Assembly: GCA_937892655.1 (NCBI GenBank)
Contig: CALBJC010000160.1
Location: 1-17,115 of the forward strand
Origin: an uncultured Clostridia bacterium
Lineage (GTDB): Bacteria; Bacillota; Clostridia; Oscillospirales; Ruminococcaceae
Length of the DNA stretch: 17,115 nt
Direction of reading: 5' to 3'
The notes beneath the pieces are model-generated. The model made no database searches and was not told the DNA's origin. It saw only the letters and a program-made list of their open reading frames with translations. Below are positions 1 through 8,000 of this stretch, piece by piece. The stretch's first letter is position 1. Each line of letters opens with the position of its first letter. Position numbers and translations under genes: made by a program.

Positions 1-2953
1 GCATATCTTCCTGAGGAAGAATTCTTGAAACAACACCCTTGTTACCGTGACGACCAGCCATCTTGTCACCTACAGAGATCTTTCTCTTCTGAGCAATGTA
101 GCAACGAACGAGCTTGTTTACGCCAGGAGCGAGCTCATCACAGTTTTCCTTTGTGAACACCTTAACGTCGATGATAACGCCGGCTTCACCGTGAGGAACC
201 TTGAGTGAGTTATCTCTTACTTCTCTTGCCTTTTCACCGAAGATTGCTCTTAAGAGCTTTTCTTCAGCTGTAAGGTCTGTTTCGCCCTTAGGAGTTACCT
301 TACCAACAAGAATATCACCTGAACGAACCTCAGCACCGATACGGATGATACCGTCATCATCAAGATCCTTGAGGGCATCTTCACCAACGTTTGGAATATC
401 TCTTGTGATTTCTTCAGCACCAAGCTTTGTATCTCTTGCTTCTGTTTCGTATTCTTCAATATGAATTGATGTGTATTTATCCTGTCTTACTAAGTTTTCG
501 TTAAGTAAAACAGCGTCCTCGTAGTTGTAACCTTCCCATGTCATAAAGCCGATGAGAGCGTTCTTACCGAGGGCAATTTCACCGTTGCAGGTAGCAGGAC
601 CATCAGCAATAATCTGATGATTTTCAATTCTTTCGCCCTTTTCAACGATAGGTCTCTGGTTTACACAAGTACCAGCGTTTGAACGCTTGAACTTGATGAG
701 AGGATATGTTCTTACATTGCCATCGTCTTCTCTGATTACAATTTCATCAGCGCTTACGCGTTCAACAACACCAGCGGCTTCTGATACAACTGCAACACCT
801 GAGTCAAGACATGCCTTGTATTCCATACCTGTACCGATAATAGGATTTTCTGTCTTTAAAAGAGGAACTGCCTGACGCTGCATGTTAGAACCCATAAGTG
901 CACGGTTAGCGTCATCATTTTCAAGGAATGGGATGAGCGCAGTAGCAACTGATACGAGCATCTTAGGTGATACATCCATAAAGTCGATAAGCTCTGCTTC
1001 GTATTCCTTGATTTCGTCACGGTGACGGCCTCTAACGAGAGGACGTGCAAATGTGCCATCTTCGTTGAGCGGCTCGTTAGCCTGAGCTACATAGTAGTTA
1101 TCTTCAACGTCAGCGGTCATATAAACGTACTCGTCGAGTACACGGCCTGTCTTCTTATCAACTCTTCTGTAAGGAGCTTCGATAAAGCCGTATTCATTGA
1201 TTCTTGCGAATGTAGCAAGGTATGAGATAAGACCGATGTTAGGACCTTCAGGAGTTTCGATAGGACACATTCTGCCGTAGTGAGTATAGTGAACGTCTCT
1301 TACTTCGAATGAAGCACGGTCTCTTGAAAGACCGCCAGGACCGAGGGCTGAAAGACGTCTCTTATGCGTAAGCTCTGCAAGAGGGTTGTTCTGATCCATA
1401 AACTGTGAAAGTGGTGATGAACCGAAGAATTCCTTGATAACAGCTGTGATAAGACGAATGTTTACAAGCTTTTCAGGGCTGATTGTTTCAACTTCCTGAG
1501 ACTGTGTATTCATCTTTTCACGAACCACTCTTTCCATTCTTGAGAAGCCGATTCTGAACTGATTCTGTAAAAGCTCACCTACTGAACGGATACGTCTGTT
1601 ACCGAGATGGTCGATATTATCTTCATCACCGATACCGTCACAGAGGTTGATAAAGTATGAAATTGTAGCACAGATATCATCACGGGTAATGTTCATAGGA
1701 ACAAGAGCGTTAACATTTGCTTTTAAAAGCGCTCTGAGCTCTTCTTCATCCTGTGCTTCTTCCAGAATATTCTTTAAAACTGAGAAGCGAACATTTTCGT
1801 TGATGCCGTATTCTTCAACATCAAAGCTTACATACTTCTTGATGTCAACCATACCGTTACCGATGATCTTGACTTCACGTGAAATGTTCTTGATAACTGT
1901 TTCGCCCTCTTCGTTGAGAGTGAATTCCTTTGTTTCAACAGTTACGAAAACTTCAGATACACCTGCGTTTTCGATTTCCATAGCTCTATCATAGCTAATC
2001 TTCTCGCCTGCGTCAGCGAGAAGCTCACCTGTAAGCGGATTGATTACTGGACGTGAGAGCACTCTGTTTGCAAGTCTTGAACCAATGCCAAGCTTCTTGT
2101 TGTACTTATAACGACCAAATCTCTGGAGATCATAACGATGTGGATCAAAGAAGAGATTGTTGAGATGTGTCTGAGCACTTTCTACTGTTGGTGGCTCACC
2201 AGGACGGAGCTTCTTGTAAACTTCAATGAGAGCTTCAGCGCTGTTCTTTGAAGTATCCTTCTGCAGAATTGTCTGATTGAGTCTTAAGTCGTTGCCGAAA
2301 AATTCAACAATATCGTCGTCAGTACTTGTATTGATGCCCTCTTCCGGACAATCGATCGCACGGATGAATGTTGTAAGAGGGATTTTTCTGTTCTTGTCGA
2401 TACGAACGTAGATAACATCGTTTGAATCCATTTCATATTCAAGCCATGCTCCACGGTTAGGAATGACTGTAGAGTTGAAAAGATCCTTACCTGTCTTATC
2501 CTTTTCGCTCGCAAAGTAAGCGCCAGGAGAACGAACGAGCTGAGATACGATAACTCTTTCAGCACCATTGATAACGAATGTACCACTTGGAGTCATGAGA
2601 GGGAAATCACCCATATAGATCTCAGATTCCTTGATCTCACCTGTTTCGGCATTGCTAAGTCTAGCTACTACGCGCAATGGAGCGGCATAGGTAGTATCTC
2701 TTTCTTTACACTGCGCAACAGTATATTTAGGAGTTTCGTCAATTCTGTAATCAACGAACTTCAACTCAAGCTGCTTGTTATAGTCGGTAATTGCGGCAAT
2801 ATCACGGAAAACCTCACGCAAGCCTTCTTTCAAAAACCATTCATAAGAGTTTTTCTGTACTTCGATGAGGTTTGGCATTTCCAAAACTTCATCAATCTTG
2901 GCAAAGCTCTTTCGGGTGTTTTTACCAAGCTGCACGTCTTTGACTTTCACCAT
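1..2953 (-). CDS. rpoB: RNA polymerase beta subunit (3' end beyond window)
   Basis: This encodes the beta subunit of RNA polymerase, which forms much of the catalytic cleft and binds rifampicin. About 984 codons are visible; the frame is open at position 1, so the C-terminus is missing. The ATG at 2953 follows an AAGGAGTG ribosome binding site at 2964-2971. The translation begins MVKVKDVQLGKNTRKSF. The rifampicin-resistance region lies at about 1339-1437 and has the motifs GSSPLSQFMDQNNPL, THKRRLSALGPGG and, after it, HYGRMCPIETPEGPNIGLI. The residues equivalent to E. coli D516, H526 and S531 are the sensitive wild-type ones. The last visible stretch contains GDKMAGRHGNKGVVSRI, a conserved catalytic-region motif. 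The gene is not preceded here by rplL; it has its own promoter after the terminator of a Ca2+ ATPase gene. rpoC would be expected next, outside the window. Confidence 0.98.
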   Translation of the reverse strand, partial: MVKVKDVQLGKNTRKSFAKIDEVLEMPNLIEVQKNSYEWFLKEGLREVFRDIAAITDYNKQLELKFVDYRIDETPKYTVAQCKERDTTYAAPLRVVARLSNAETGEIKESEIYMGDFPLMTPSGTFVINGAERVIVSQLVRSPGAYFASEKDKTGKDLFNSTVIPNRGAWLEYEMDSNDVIYVRIDKNRKIPLTTFIRAIDCPEEGINTSTDDDIVEFFGNDLRLNQTILQKDTSKNSAEALIEVYKKLRPGEPPTVESAQTHLNNLFFDPHRYDLQRFGRYKYNKKLGIGSRLANRVLSRPVINPLTGELLADAGEKISYDRAMEIENAGVSEVFVTVETKEFTLNEEGETVIKNISREVKIIGNGMVDIKKYVSFDVEEYGINENVRFSVLKNILEEAQDEEELRALLKANVNALVPMNITRDDICATISYFINLCDGIGDEDNIDHLGNRRIRSVGELLQNQFRIGFSRMERVVREKMNTQSQEVETISPEKLVNIRLITAVIKEFFGSSPLSQFMDQNNPLAELTHKRRLSALGPGGLSRDRASFEVRDVHYTHYGRMCPIETPEGPNIGLISYLATFARINEYGFIEAPYRRVDKKTGRVLDEYVYMTADVEDNYYVAQANEPLNEDGTFARPLVRGRHRDEIKEYEAELIDFMDVSPKMLVSVATALIPFLENDDANRALMGSNMQRQAVPLLKTENPIIGTGMEYKACLDSGVAVVSEAAGVVERVSADEIVIREDDGNVRTYPLIKFKRSNAGTCVNQRPIVEKGERIENHQIIADGPATCNGEIALGKNALIGFMTWEGYNYEDAVLLNENLVRQDKYTSIHIEEYETEARDTKLGAEEITRDIPNVGEDALKDLDDDGIIRIGAEVRSGDILVGKVTPKGETDLTAEEKLLRAIFGEKAREVRDNSLKVPHGEAGVIIDVKVFTKENCDELAPGVNKLVRCYIAQKRKISVGDKMAGRHGNKGVVSRILPQEDM

Positions 2954-3120
2954 AGGCTTTAATCACTCCTTGTATTTTGTAAAATCCGCTAAAAGCCATG
3001 CGGATTTTTATACTATTTTAAGAACGAAAAAGTAGCATTTTCACCAAAAAAACAGCGTTTTTTCAAGTCAATTTGGCATACCAATTCTAAAAAAGGGGCT
3101 AAAATTCCATTCTAATGCAT
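2954..3120 (-). promoter_or_regulatory. rpoB 5' leader with hairpin before the RBS
   Basis: If transcription starts about 7 nt after the -10 box, rpoB has an untranslated leader of about 165 nt. A 9-bp perfect inverted repeat, AAAATCCGC/GCGGATTTT, lies at 2981-3008 with a 10-nt loop, and its 3' arm ends 9 nt before the AAGGAGTG ribosome binding site. A weaker A/T-rich hairpin lies at 3047-3063. The first stem could act as a weak attenuator or shape access to the RBS. I do not recognise a known riboswitch or ribosomal-protein binding motif. Confidence 0.45.
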
Positions 3121-3126
3121 TCTATG

Positions 3127-3155
3127 ATTATAATATATTCTTGTCAAGATGTCAA
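3127..3155 (-). promoter_or_regulatory. Sigma-A promoter of rpoB
   Basis: On the minus strand TTGACA (3155-3150) and TATAAT (3132-3127) are separated by exactly 17 bp, a perfect match to the vegetative consensus. A second TTGACA in the spacer is too close to the -10 to serve it. Transcription would start near 3120 and run into rpoB. Confidence 0.88.
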
Positions 3156-3170
3156 CAGTTACCTGATATA

Positions 3171-3187
3171 TTTACAAATTGTTAACA
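3171..3187 (-). promoter_or_regulatory. Candidate PhoP/WalR-type box upstream of rpoB promoter
   Basis: On the minus strand TGTTAA, five bases, then TGTAAA form a hexamer direct repeat with 11-bp period. It fits the B. subtilis WalR consensus TGTWAH-N5-TGTWAH exactly; read on the plus strand it is TTTACA-N5-TTAACA, the PhoP box form. It ends 15 bp upstream of the rpoB -35. The region is AT-rich, so a chance match is quite possible. Confidence 0.3.
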
Positions 3188-3202
3188 TTAAGCTTTTGAA
3201 CA

Positions 3203-3235
3203 TAAAAAGCCGCTCCCTTTCTAGCGGAAGCGGCT
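3203..3235 (-). terminator. Intrinsic terminator of the Ca2+ ATPase gene
   Basis: On the minus strand AGCCGCTTCC (3235-3226) pairs with GGGAGCGGCT (3217-3208) through 10 bp including one G-T wobble, with an 8-nt loop, followed by TTTTTA. It lies 26 nt past the ATPase stop codon and separates that gene from the rpoB promoter. Confidence 0.9.
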
Positions 3236-3261
3236 AAAGCTTTTACTATATTAAATGATAG

Positions 3262-5871
3262 TTATTTCTGCTTGATAAGACCTGTAAGCTTTGCAAGCTC
3301 CATTACAACTACAGGAACGAATACAAGACCTGTACCGATAAGGTAAAGCTTTGCAGGGAGATATACAAGACCGAATGCAATTCTTATTGGTGTCAGCATT
3401 ACTATCAAAACAAGTAATATTGAACCAAGCGCTGCAAGATTGAGCTTTTTATTTGTGAATGGACCAATCTTGAAGAGCGAGTGGTCTGAACGCATATTGA
3501 ATGAATGGATAGACTGAGAAAGAGCCAGAGTCATAAATGCAAGTGTCTGACCGCCAGCGAGAGTACCTGTTACATTCTCGCCGATCTTGAAGCCCAAGAG
3601 AGCCAAGATACCGAACATAAAGCCCTGAAGAATGATTCTGATACCAAGACCGTTTGCAAAGATACCTTCGTTCTTTGGCTTTGGCTTTTTATCCATAACA
3701 TCCTTTTCAACGTCTTCCATACCGAGTGCAATAGCAGGCAAGCTGTCTGTTGCAAGGTTGATTAAAAGAAGCTGCATTGATAAGAATGGTGACTTATGCC
3801 ACAAGATCATAGCAAAGAATACGGCTACTATCTCACCGATATTTGTGCCGAGCAGGAAGCCTACTACCTTTTTAATATTAGCGTAGATACCTCTACCCTC
3901 TCTTACAGCATCAACGATGGTTGTAAAGTTATCATCTGTCAAAGTCATATCAGCAGCGCCCTTGGCAACGTCAGTACCGGTAATACCCATAGCGCAGCCG
4001 ATGTCAGCAGCCTTCAGAGCAGGAGCATCGTTTACACCGTCACCTGTCATTGAAACGACCTTATCTTTTCTCTGCCAAGCCTTGACGATTCTGATTTTGT
4101 TTTCAGGAGAAACTCTGGCGTAAACAGAAATCTTTTCAACATTTTCATCAAGCTGAGTATCTGTCATATTATCAAGCTGAGCGCCTGTGATTGCCATATC
4201 GCCTTCTTTTAAGATGCCAAGCTCTTTTGCGATTGCAGAAGCAGTAACAACGTGGTCACCTGTAATCATAACAGGGCGGATACCAGCCTTTTCACATACA
4301 GCTACTGCTGCCTTGACCTCAGGACGAGGTGGGTCGATCATACCAACAAGGCCCATAAAGTTGAGGTCACATTCAACATTTTCAGATGTTGGGGTTTCAG
4401 GAAGCTCATCAACTACCTTGTATGCAATAGCCAGAACTCTCAGAGCATCTGAACTGAGCTTTTCTGTAAGCATTCTTGCCTTTTCAATATCACCGCTGAT
4501 ACAACGAGGAGCAAGACAGTCAAACGCGCCCTTTACGATTACAACCTTTTTACCGTCAATGATATTTACAGAGGTCATAAGCTTTCTGTCAGAGTCAAAT
4601 GGTAATTCTTCAATTCTCTGATACTTTTCGTTTAAGTCATCCTTTGTCATACCGTTTCTGTATGCCGCATAAATGATAGATGTTTCAGTAGGGTCACCGA
4701 TATGCTTTACCTCATCGCCGTTTACCAAAATAGCACCGTCACAGCAGAGGGTTGAATACATTAAAAGTTTTCTTATATCGTCAGAAACGTTATCTGTAAT
4801 TTCTTCAGGCTCCTTGCCGTCAACATAAGCCTTGACAAGGGTCATTCTGTTCTGTGTTAAAGTACCTGTCTTGTCTGAGCAGATAACTGACGCACTACCG
4901 AGAGTTTCAACAGCAGGGAGGTTTCTGATAAGAGCATTTTTCTTAACCATACGCTCAACGCCGATTGATAAAACGATAGTAACAATAGCAGGTAAACCTT
5001 CAGGGATAGCTGATACCGCAAGAGATACAGCTGACATGAAGATTTCAAGAACAGGGATACCGTTTGCAAGACCGATAGCAAAGATAACACCGCACGCAAC
5101 GATAGCTACAAGACCTAAGTATTTACCAAGCTGAGCGAGCTTCTGCTGCAAAGGAGTCTGACCGGCTTCTTCGCTGTCAAGCATATTTGCAATCTTACCC
5201 ATTTCAGTATCCATACCTGTTGCTGTTACAACAGCGGTAGCTGTACCATAGGTAATGCTGCAGCCTGAGTATACCATATTTGTTCTGTCGCCAATCGGTG
5301 AGAACTCGCCTACTTCACTTTCGGCTTCCTTCTCACTTGGAACAGACTCACCTGTAAGAGCAGATTCTTCACTCTTTAGGCTCACGCTTTCTAAAAGTCT
5401 TGAATCGGCAGGAACAAAGTCACCCGCTTCAAGCTTGATGATATCACCAGGAACTAAATCCTTAGCGTCGATTACACTTTCTTTACCGTTTCTTATAACT
5501 CTTGCATGCGGAGCAGACATATTTTTGAGGCCTTCGAGTGCCCTTTCAGCCTTTGACTCCTGCATCATACCCATAATAGCATTGAGTATAACAATGAGCA
5601 GAATAAGTACAGGCTCGAAAAATTCCATAGGGTCACGCTCAACGCATGCAACTACAAATGAGATGATAGCCGCTATGATCAGGATAACGATCATTACATC
5701 CTTAAACTGGTCAAAAAAGCGCTGTAGCTTTGATTTCTTCTTCTTTTCCCTGAGCTTGTTTTCGCCGTACTGCTGTAATTTTGATGCAACAGCTGAATCG
5801 GTAAGACCCGATACCTTATCGGTTTCAAGCTCCTTTAAAATGTCTTCTTTTGATGCTACGTGAAATAACAA
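3262..5871 (-). CDS. P-type (IIA) Ca2+-transporting ATPase
   Basis: This is an 869-residue P2A-type ATPase that would use ATP to pump Ca2+ out of the cytoplasm across the membrane. The motifs are in order: actuator TGES at 173-176, M4 PEGLP at 290-294, phosphorylation DKTGT with Asp333, nucleotide-binding KGAFD at 447-451, hinge TGDGVNDAP at 609-617, M5 TNIGE at 676-680 and M6 NLATDSLP at 705-712. Cation ligands equivalent to SERCA Glu309, Asn768, Glu771, Asn796 and Asp800 are present (Glu291, Asn677, Glu680, Asn705, Asp709). The M8 stretch TLALSQSIHSFNMR seems to lack SERCA Glu908, so one Ca2+ per cycle is likely (inference). I chose the TTG at 5871 because GGAGG lies 9 nt upstream. A farther TTG at 5925 has no RBS and sits inside the preceding terminator hairpin. 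The gene is probably monocistronic. Confidence 0.93.
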   Translation of the reverse strand: MLFHVASKEDILKELETDKVSGLTDSAVASKLQQYGENKLREKKKKSKLQRFFDQFKDVMIVILIIAAIISFVVACVERDPMEFFEPVLILLIVILNAIMGMMQESKAERALEGLKNMSAPHARVIRNGKESVIDAKDLVPGDIIKLEAGDFVPADSRLLESVSLKSEESALTGESVPSEKEAESEVGEFSPIGDRTNMVYSGCSITYGTATAVVTATGMDTEMGKIANMLDSEEAGQTPLQQKLAQLGKYLGLVAIVACGVIFAIGLANGIPVLEIFMSAVSLAVSAIPEGLPAIVTIVLSIGVERMVKKNALIRNLPAVETLGSASVICSDKTGTLTQNRMTLVKAYVDGKEPEEITDNVSDDIRKLLMYSTLCCDGAILVNGDEVKHIGDPTETSIIYAAYRNGMTKDDLNEKYQRIEELPFDSDRKLMTSVNIIDGKKVVIVKGAFDCLAPRCISGDIEKARMLTEKLSSDALRVLAIAYKVVDELPETPTSENVECDLNFMGLVGMIDPPRPEVKAAVAVCEKAGIRPVMITGDHVVTASAIAKELGILKEGDMAITGAQLDNMTDTQLDENVEKISVYARVSPENKIRIVKAWQRKDKVVSMTGDGVNDAPALKAADIGCAMGITGTDVAKGAADMTLTDDNFTTIVDAVREGRGIYANIKKVVGFLLGTNIGEIVAVFFAMILWHKSPFLSMQLLLINLATDSLPAIALGMEDVEKDVMDKKPKPKNEGIFANGLGIRIILQGFMFGILALLGFKIGENVTGTLAGGQTLAFMTLALSQSIHSFNMRSDHSLFKIGPFTNKKLNLAALGSILLVLIVMLTPIRIAFGLVYLPAKLYLIGTGLVFVPVVVMELAKLTGLIKQK

Positions 5872-5923
5872 TTTGCCTTTCCTCCAATAATTCTTTAATA
5901 GTAATCTGTATTTAATATGCGAC

Positions 5924-5952
5924 AAATCCCGAGATTTTTCACCTCGGGATTT
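5924..5952 (-). terminator. Terminator hairpin between pgcA and the ATPase gene
   Basis: A perfect 10-bp inverted repeat, AAATCCCGAG/CTCGGGATTT, with a 9-nt loop lies 16 nt past the phosphoglucomutase stop. The T-tract on the minus strand is short (TTT, then G), so termination may be incomplete and the ATPase gene could receive read-through. No strong promoter is visible in the 52 bases between this hairpin and the ATPase start. Confidence 0.7.
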
Positions 5953-5968
5953 GAAATATTAACTCAGT

Positions 5969-7687
5969 TTAGAAGCCTAAAATCTTCTTGAAATCTGCAG
6001 AAATTGCCTGCTCATACTTTACAGCATCTTCTCTTACAGGAGCGATAGTTGTGTAGTATGACTTGATCTTTGGTTCAGTACCTGAAGGACGGATAACAAC
6101 AGTAAAGTTGTTTTCAAGAGTAAATGTCAGTACATCTGACTTTGGAAGAGTAATTTCTGTTGTAGCGCCAGTTTCGAGCACTGTTTCAACACTCTTGATG
6201 TAGTCAGCAACCTTGAGCACCTTGAAACCGCCGATAGCAGCAGGTGGGTTTTCTCTGAGGTCTGACATGATCTCCTGCATTCTTTCCATACCTTCAGCGC
6301 CCTCGCAAGTGAATGACTTGAGAGTGTGAACGTAGTTACCGTACTTTTTATACATAGCTTCTCTTGCATCCAAAAGTGAAATGCCCTTTGTTCTGTAGAA
6401 CGCTGCCATTTCACAGATGAGCATTGATGCAACAACAGCATCCTTATCTCTTACATAAGTACCTGCAAGGTAGCCGTAGCTTTCTTCAAAGCCGAATACA
6501 TAGCGGTTTTCTTCGCCCTTGTCTTCAAGGAAACCGATCTGTTCACCGATAAACTTGAAGCCTGTTAAAACTTCTCTGAGCTCAACGCCGTACTTTTCAC
6601 AGATAGCCTTTGTGATATCGGTTGTAACGATTGTCTTTACTGCTACAGGGTTTTTAGGCATTGTGCCGTTCTTTGTTCTTTCTTCGCAGATATACTCAAG
6701 AAGCATACCGCCTACTTCGTTACCAGTAAAGAGAACATAGTTGCCATCGTGGTCAGGAACAGCGATACCTACTCTGTCAGCATCAGGGTCTGTAGCAAGC
6801 AAGAGGTCAGGCTTTTCAGTCTGACAAAGCTTTAAGCCTACCTGAAGAGCTTCTTCGATTTCAGGGTTTGGATATGGGCAGGTCGGGAAGTTGCCGTCAG
6901 GATTTTCCTGTTCAGGAACTACTACAACCTCTTCAACACCGATCTTCTTCAGAATTGCTCTTACAGGCTTGTTACCTGTACCGTTGAGCGGTGTATAAAC
7001 GACCTTCAAGCCACTTGATGCTACAAGCTCTGTATGAACGCCCTGCTGGCTAACCTTTTCGATATACTTATCAAATACATCCCATTCGATAAGGTGAATC
7101 ATATCTGACTCAATGCCCTCTTCCCATGAGATGATCTTAGCACCGCCGAACATTGCAACGTCATTGATCTTTTCGATAACTGTATTTGCAACATCAAGAG
7201 TGATCTGACAACCGTCATCGCCGTAAACCTTATAACCGTTATACTTAGCAGGGTTATGAGAAGCAGTAACAACGATACCTGCCTGACACTTCAATTCTCT
7301 TACTGCAAATGAGAGCATTGGTGTTGGCATAAGTTCAGGGTAGATATATACCTTGATACCGTTTGCTGCCAAAACTCTTGCAGCTTCCTTAGCGAAAACA
7401 TCTGACTTGATTCTTGAGTCATACGCAATAGCTACAGCACCGTTTTCAAATGCGCCGTTTACATAATCAGCAAGGCCCTGAGTAGCTCTTCTGATTGTGT
7501 AGATATTGAGTCTGTAAGTACCGGCACCGATCACTCCGCGAAGACCGCCTGTACCGAACTCCAAATCTCTGTAAAATCTGTCTGTGATAGCATCTTCATT
7601 GCCCTTGATGCTTTCAAGCTCATTTACAAGGTCAATATCCTCTGTTGCGTTTTCACACCAGAGCTGATAAAGCTTCATTTCTTCCAT
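5969..7687 (-). CDS. pgcA: Alpha-phosphoglucomutase / phosphomannomutase
   Basis: This 572-residue cytoplasmic enzyme of the alpha-D-phosphohexomutase family should interconvert glucose-1-phosphate and glucose-6-phosphate, feeding UDP-glucose, glycogen and cell-envelope sugar synthesis. The four family signatures are intact: catalytic TASHNP at 141-146 (Ser143 is the phosphoserine), Mg2+-binding DPDADR at 300-305, sugar-recognition FEESYG at 400-405, and phosphate-binding RPSGTEPK at 533-540. The length is close to that of B. subtilis PgcA (about 580 residues). The ATG at 7687 (MEEMKLYQLW) has AAGGAG 7 nt upstream; an in-frame extension to 7732 lacks an RBS. The gene has its own promoter. Substrate preference between glucose and mannose phosphates cannot be fixed from sequence alone; the length favours the PgcA type. 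Confidence 0.93.
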   Translation of the reverse strand: MEEMKLYQLWCENATEDIDLVNELESIKGNEDAITDRFYRDLEFGTGGLRGVIGAGTYRLNIYTIRRATQGLADYVNGAFENGAVAIAYDSRIKSDVFAKEAARVLAANGIKVYIYPELMPTPMLSFAVRELKCQAGIVVTASHNPAKYNGYKVYGDDGCQITLDVANTVIEKINDVAMFGGAKIISWEEGIESDMIHLIEWDVFDKYIEKVSQQGVHTELVASSGLKVVYTPLNGTGNKPVRAILKKIGVEEVVVVPEQENPDGNFPTCPYPNPEIEEALQVGLKLCQTEKPDLLLATDPDADRVGIAVPDHDGNYVLFTGNEVGGMLLEYICEERTKNGTMPKNPVAVKTIVTTDITKAICEKYGVELREVLTGFKFIGEQIGFLEDKGEENRYVFGFEESYGYLAGTYVRDKDAVVASMLICEMAAFYRTKGISLLDAREAMYKKYGNYVHTLKSFTCEGAEGMERMQEIMSDLRENPPAAIGGFKVLKVADYIKSVETVLETGATTEITLPKSDVLTFTLENNFTVVIRPSGTEPKIKSYYTTIAPVREDAVKYEQAISADFKKILGF

Positions 7688-7785
7688 AAAAACTCTCCTT
7701 TTAAAAAATAGCCGTAAGCTACAAAAATTCAAAAAACAAATATAGTAGTAAATATTTTTCTAAAAATATATAGTTTGACAAAATA

Positions 7786-7813
7786 ATTATACCACAAATT
7801 CACAATGTTTCAA
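7786..7813 (-). promoter_or_regulatory. Sigma-A promoter of pgcA
   Basis: On the minus strand TTGAAA (7813-7808), a 16-bp spacer and TATAAT (7791-7786) lead into a leader of about 90 nt before the pgcA start. The spacer contains TTGTGAATTTGT, a 12-mer that also lies directly before the -10 of the response-regulator operon at 16879. Confidence 0.8.
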
Positions 7814-7912
7814 GCGTTTTTTTGAGATTTAACATTTAAGAAACACAAAAACGTTTTCAGATATTTTCTTTTCGTTATTATAAAAAATAATCTTTTTCAA
7901 ATCTCGGAAAAG

Positions 7913-7929
7913 TTGTGAAAAACTCACAA
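7913..7929. promoter_or_regulatory. Candidate operator dyad upstream of comM
   Basis: TTGTGAAAAACTCACAA is a 6-bp perfect inverted repeat around 5 bases, ending 5 bp before the comM -35. It resembles a Rex operator (TTGTGA-N6-TCACAA) but the centre is one base short, so assignment to Rex is doubtful. The rest of the 7688-8000 intergenic region is AT-rich with nothing else I recognise. Confidence 0.3.
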
Positions 7930-7934
7930 ATTTA

Positions 7935-7963
7935 TTGACACTATTACAATAAAGAGGTAAAAT
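7935..7963 (+). promoter_or_regulatory. Sigma-A promoter of comM
   Basis: TTGACA (7935-7940) and TAAAAT (7958-7963) are separated by 17 bp. The transcript would begin near 7970, about 30 nt before the comM ATG. Confidence 0.82.
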
Positions 7964-8000
7964 ATAGGTATCACAATCAATTAATGTAAGGGGGATTTGA

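Noticed and set aside
1339..1437. Possible rifampicin-resistance changes in RpoB.
   Set aside because: The residues equivalent to D516, H526 and S531 are the sensitive type, and Pro-to-Tyr in HYTHYGR is the usual Firmicutes form.
2922..2999. A 25-codon upstream ORF on the minus strand starting in the loop of the rpoB leader hairpin and overlapping the rpoB start in another frame.
   Set aside because: Its ATG lies within the hairpin loop and has no Shine-Dalgarno sequence; its codons are explained by the rpoB RBS and coding sequence.
5255..5863. A 202-codon plus-strand reading frame opposite the Ca2+ ATPase gene.
   Set aside because: It is fully antisense to conserved ATPase domains, Ser/Ile rich, and has no promoter or RBS. 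The same holds for the other antisense frames under rpoB, pgcA and the ATPase.
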